From: CAYRZF01 sp964428805
Lineage (GTDB): Bacteria > Methylomirabilota > Methylomirabilia > Rokubacteriales > CSP1-6
Length of the DNA stretch: 6,549 bases
Direction of reading: 5' to 3'
Assembly (NCBI GenBank): GCA_964428805.1
Contig: CAYRZF010000101.1
Location: 1-6,549 of the forward strand
The notes under the pieces were generated by a model. That model saw nothing but the letters and a program-made list of their open reading frames with translations, was not told where the DNA came from and searched no databases. The position numbers and the translations under genes are program-made. Of the stretch, positions 5,887 through 6,549 are shown in pieces; the first letter of the stretch is position 1; each line of letters begins with the position of its first letter.

Positions 5887-6123
5887 ATGGAGCGCATAAC
5901 GCCCAAGGCCCTCAAGCGGGCGGCGGCCCTTCTCGGATTCGACTGGGCCGATGAGGAGATTGACCGCCTGTTGCCGTTGGCCGAGCGCAGCCTGGAGCTG
6001 GTTGACCGACTCGACTCTCTCCCGCTGCGGGACGTAGAACCGGCTGTCGAGTACCGATTCCCTCGAGGGCCGGCATGGGAGGTCGCCCCGCCGACACCCC
6101 CAACGTCGGGTGTGGTAGCATGA
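5887..6123 (+). CDS. Small GatC/AtzG-like protein
   Basis: This 78-residue protein is read as GatC-like on pattern: a helical start (LKRAAALLGFDWADEEIDRL, about 9-28), a helix with LPLAERSLELVDRLDSLPL (29-47) and then the typical DVEPAVEYRFP (49-59) turn. GatC, the small subunit of tRNA-dependent amidotransferase, and the related AtzG-type subunits wrap around an amidase partner. No amidase is present here; the next gene is a different small protein. The C-terminal 18 residues are Pro-rich (APPTPPTSG), unlike the usual GatC end. No signal peptide or membrane segment is seen. The ATG at 5887 lacks a Shine-Dalgarno sequence, and the candidate promoter suggests a leaderless mRNA. The gene is the first of a probable two-gene plus-strand unit. 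The coding call is good; the GatC relation is moderate, and a hypothetical protein with a similar helical hairpin is the alternative. Confidence 0.65.
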   Translation: MERITPKALKRAAALLGFDWADEEIDRLLPLAERSLELVDRLDSLPLRDVEPAVEYRFPRGPAWEVAPPTPPTSGVVA

Positions 6124-6130
6124 CCAGGCT

Positions 6131-6532
6131 ATGGAGCCTGCCGCTCTCGACCAGCGACTGACGGCCCTCGAACGCCGCCTGGCTCACCTGGAGAGCCTGC
6201 TCACGAATGTGAGCCAGCTGCTGGAGCGCTCCCAGATCAGCCTCGAATCCGCCAAGGAAGGGATAAAGTCCTGGGTCACGGACTATGTCTCCCTCCGCCT
6301 CCAGGAGCTCGTGCCCGAGACGTGCGAGCACCCCCCCGAGGCAGGGATGAGTGAAGGGCCGGTTCTGCCCGGAACGACGATTCGGTGTACAGACGATGTC
6401 GTGCACCGTCTCAGTCGCATCCCGATTCCATTCGTGCGCCAGATGGTCGCCCAGAAGGTCGCCGACACTGCGAGGGCCGAGGGCGTGTCCCTGGTGGACG
6501 TCGCCTTCTTCGAGCGCGCGGCCACCTTCTGA
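6131..6532 (+). CDS. Coiled-coil protein with C-terminal PCP-reductase-like segment
   Basis: This 133-residue protein has two parts. Residues about 4-60 form a long amphipathic helix with heptad-like Leu spacing (LDQRLTALERRLAHLESLL and onward), a likely coiled coil for self-association. A short linker (61-85) follows. Residues about 86-130 (TDDVVHRLSRIPIPFVRQM, then KVADTARAEGVSLVDV) resemble the PCP_red domain, the small domain found at the C-terminus of the light-independent protochlorophyllide reductase B subunit and also in many stand-alone bacterial proteins of unknown role. The shared pattern is the R-I-P-x(2)-V-R core and the A-R-x-x-G turn. The Trp usual at the domain start is replaced by Cys86. 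There is no sign of photosynthesis genes, so a chlorophyll role is not implied. The ATG lies 7 bp after the GatC-like stop, with only a weak AGG in front. The domain call is by eye and moderate. Confidence 0.7.
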   Translation: MEPAALDQRLTALERRLAHLESLLTNVSQLLERSQISLESAKEGIKSWVTDYVSLRLQELVPETCEHPPEAGMSEGPVLPGTTIRCTDDVVHRLSRIPIPFVRQMVAQKVADTARAEGVSLVDVAFFERAATF

Positions 6533-6549
6533 CAGTGCAAGTTCTCGGG

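Noticed and set aside
6120..6161. An ATGA overlap at the GatC-like stop (ATG at 6120) as the start of the next gene.
   Set aside because: That frame stops after 13 codons; the coiled-coil protein is in the frame of the ATG at 6131.
5912..6406. A 164-codon minus-strand open frame opposite the two small plus-strand genes.
   Set aside because: It has no recognisable domain and low-complexity Arg/Pro-rich composition, while the plus-strand frames show a GatC-like pattern, a heptad pattern and a PCP-reductase-like core.

Overview
The window is GC-rich DNA with dense bacterial coding and no tRNA, rRNA, CRISPR array or recognisable transposase. The gene mix is a corrinoid-activator-like ASKHA ferredoxin, a URO-D-family protein, a CDGSH protein and a PCP-reductase-like small protein. 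Together with the scaffold gap, this suggests a metagenome-assembled genome from an uncultivated GC-rich lineage, such as Rokubacteria/Methylomirabilota (NC10) or a deltaproteobacterium-like group. That assignment is an inference from general familiarity, not a measured result.

Layout. Positions 1-3759 are all on the minus strand. Read in the direction of transcription they encode a 66-residue CDGSH iron-sulfur protein (3559-3759), an 83-bp spacer holding a GC-rich palindromic repeat (3506-3554), a 615-residue RACo-like protein (1628-3475), a URO-D-family protein (636-1631) and a class I SAM-dependent methyltransferase (1-636, running off the left edge). The last three genes are joined by ATGA overlaps at both junctions, so they are almost certainly one translationally coupled operon. 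Upstream on the same strand is an aldehyde dehydrogenase (3814-5148) that lacks its N-terminus, because a run of exactly 100 N (5149-5248) interrupts the sequence. On the far side of the gap is a minus-strand lipoprotein with an NTF2/DUF-like secreted domain (5249-5676), whose C-terminus is lost in the gap. The single open frame spanning the gap is an artefact of the N run and does not represent a fused protein.

At about 5800-5886 a short divergent promoter region separates the lipoprotein from two small plus-strand genes: a GatC-like 78-residue protein (5887-6123) and, 7 bp further on, a 133-residue protein with an N-terminal coiled coil and a C-terminal PCP-reductase-like segment (6131-6532).

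How the genes may work together. RACo proteins reductively reactivate Co(II) corrinoid proteins of methyl-transfer systems, and many URO-D-family proteins (MtaA/MtbA/CmuA/MtgA type) move methyl groups to or from such corrinoids. The coupled RACo/URO-D pair therefore points to a corrinoid-dependent methyl transfer or demethylation module. The corrinoid protein and the substrate methyltransferase are not in the window. The SAM-dependent methyltransferase as third gene is an uncommon partner. The most notable regulatory observation is a nine-G tract inside the spacer of the candidate promoter of the GatC-like gene, whose predicted start point falls on the ATG (possible leaderless mRNA).
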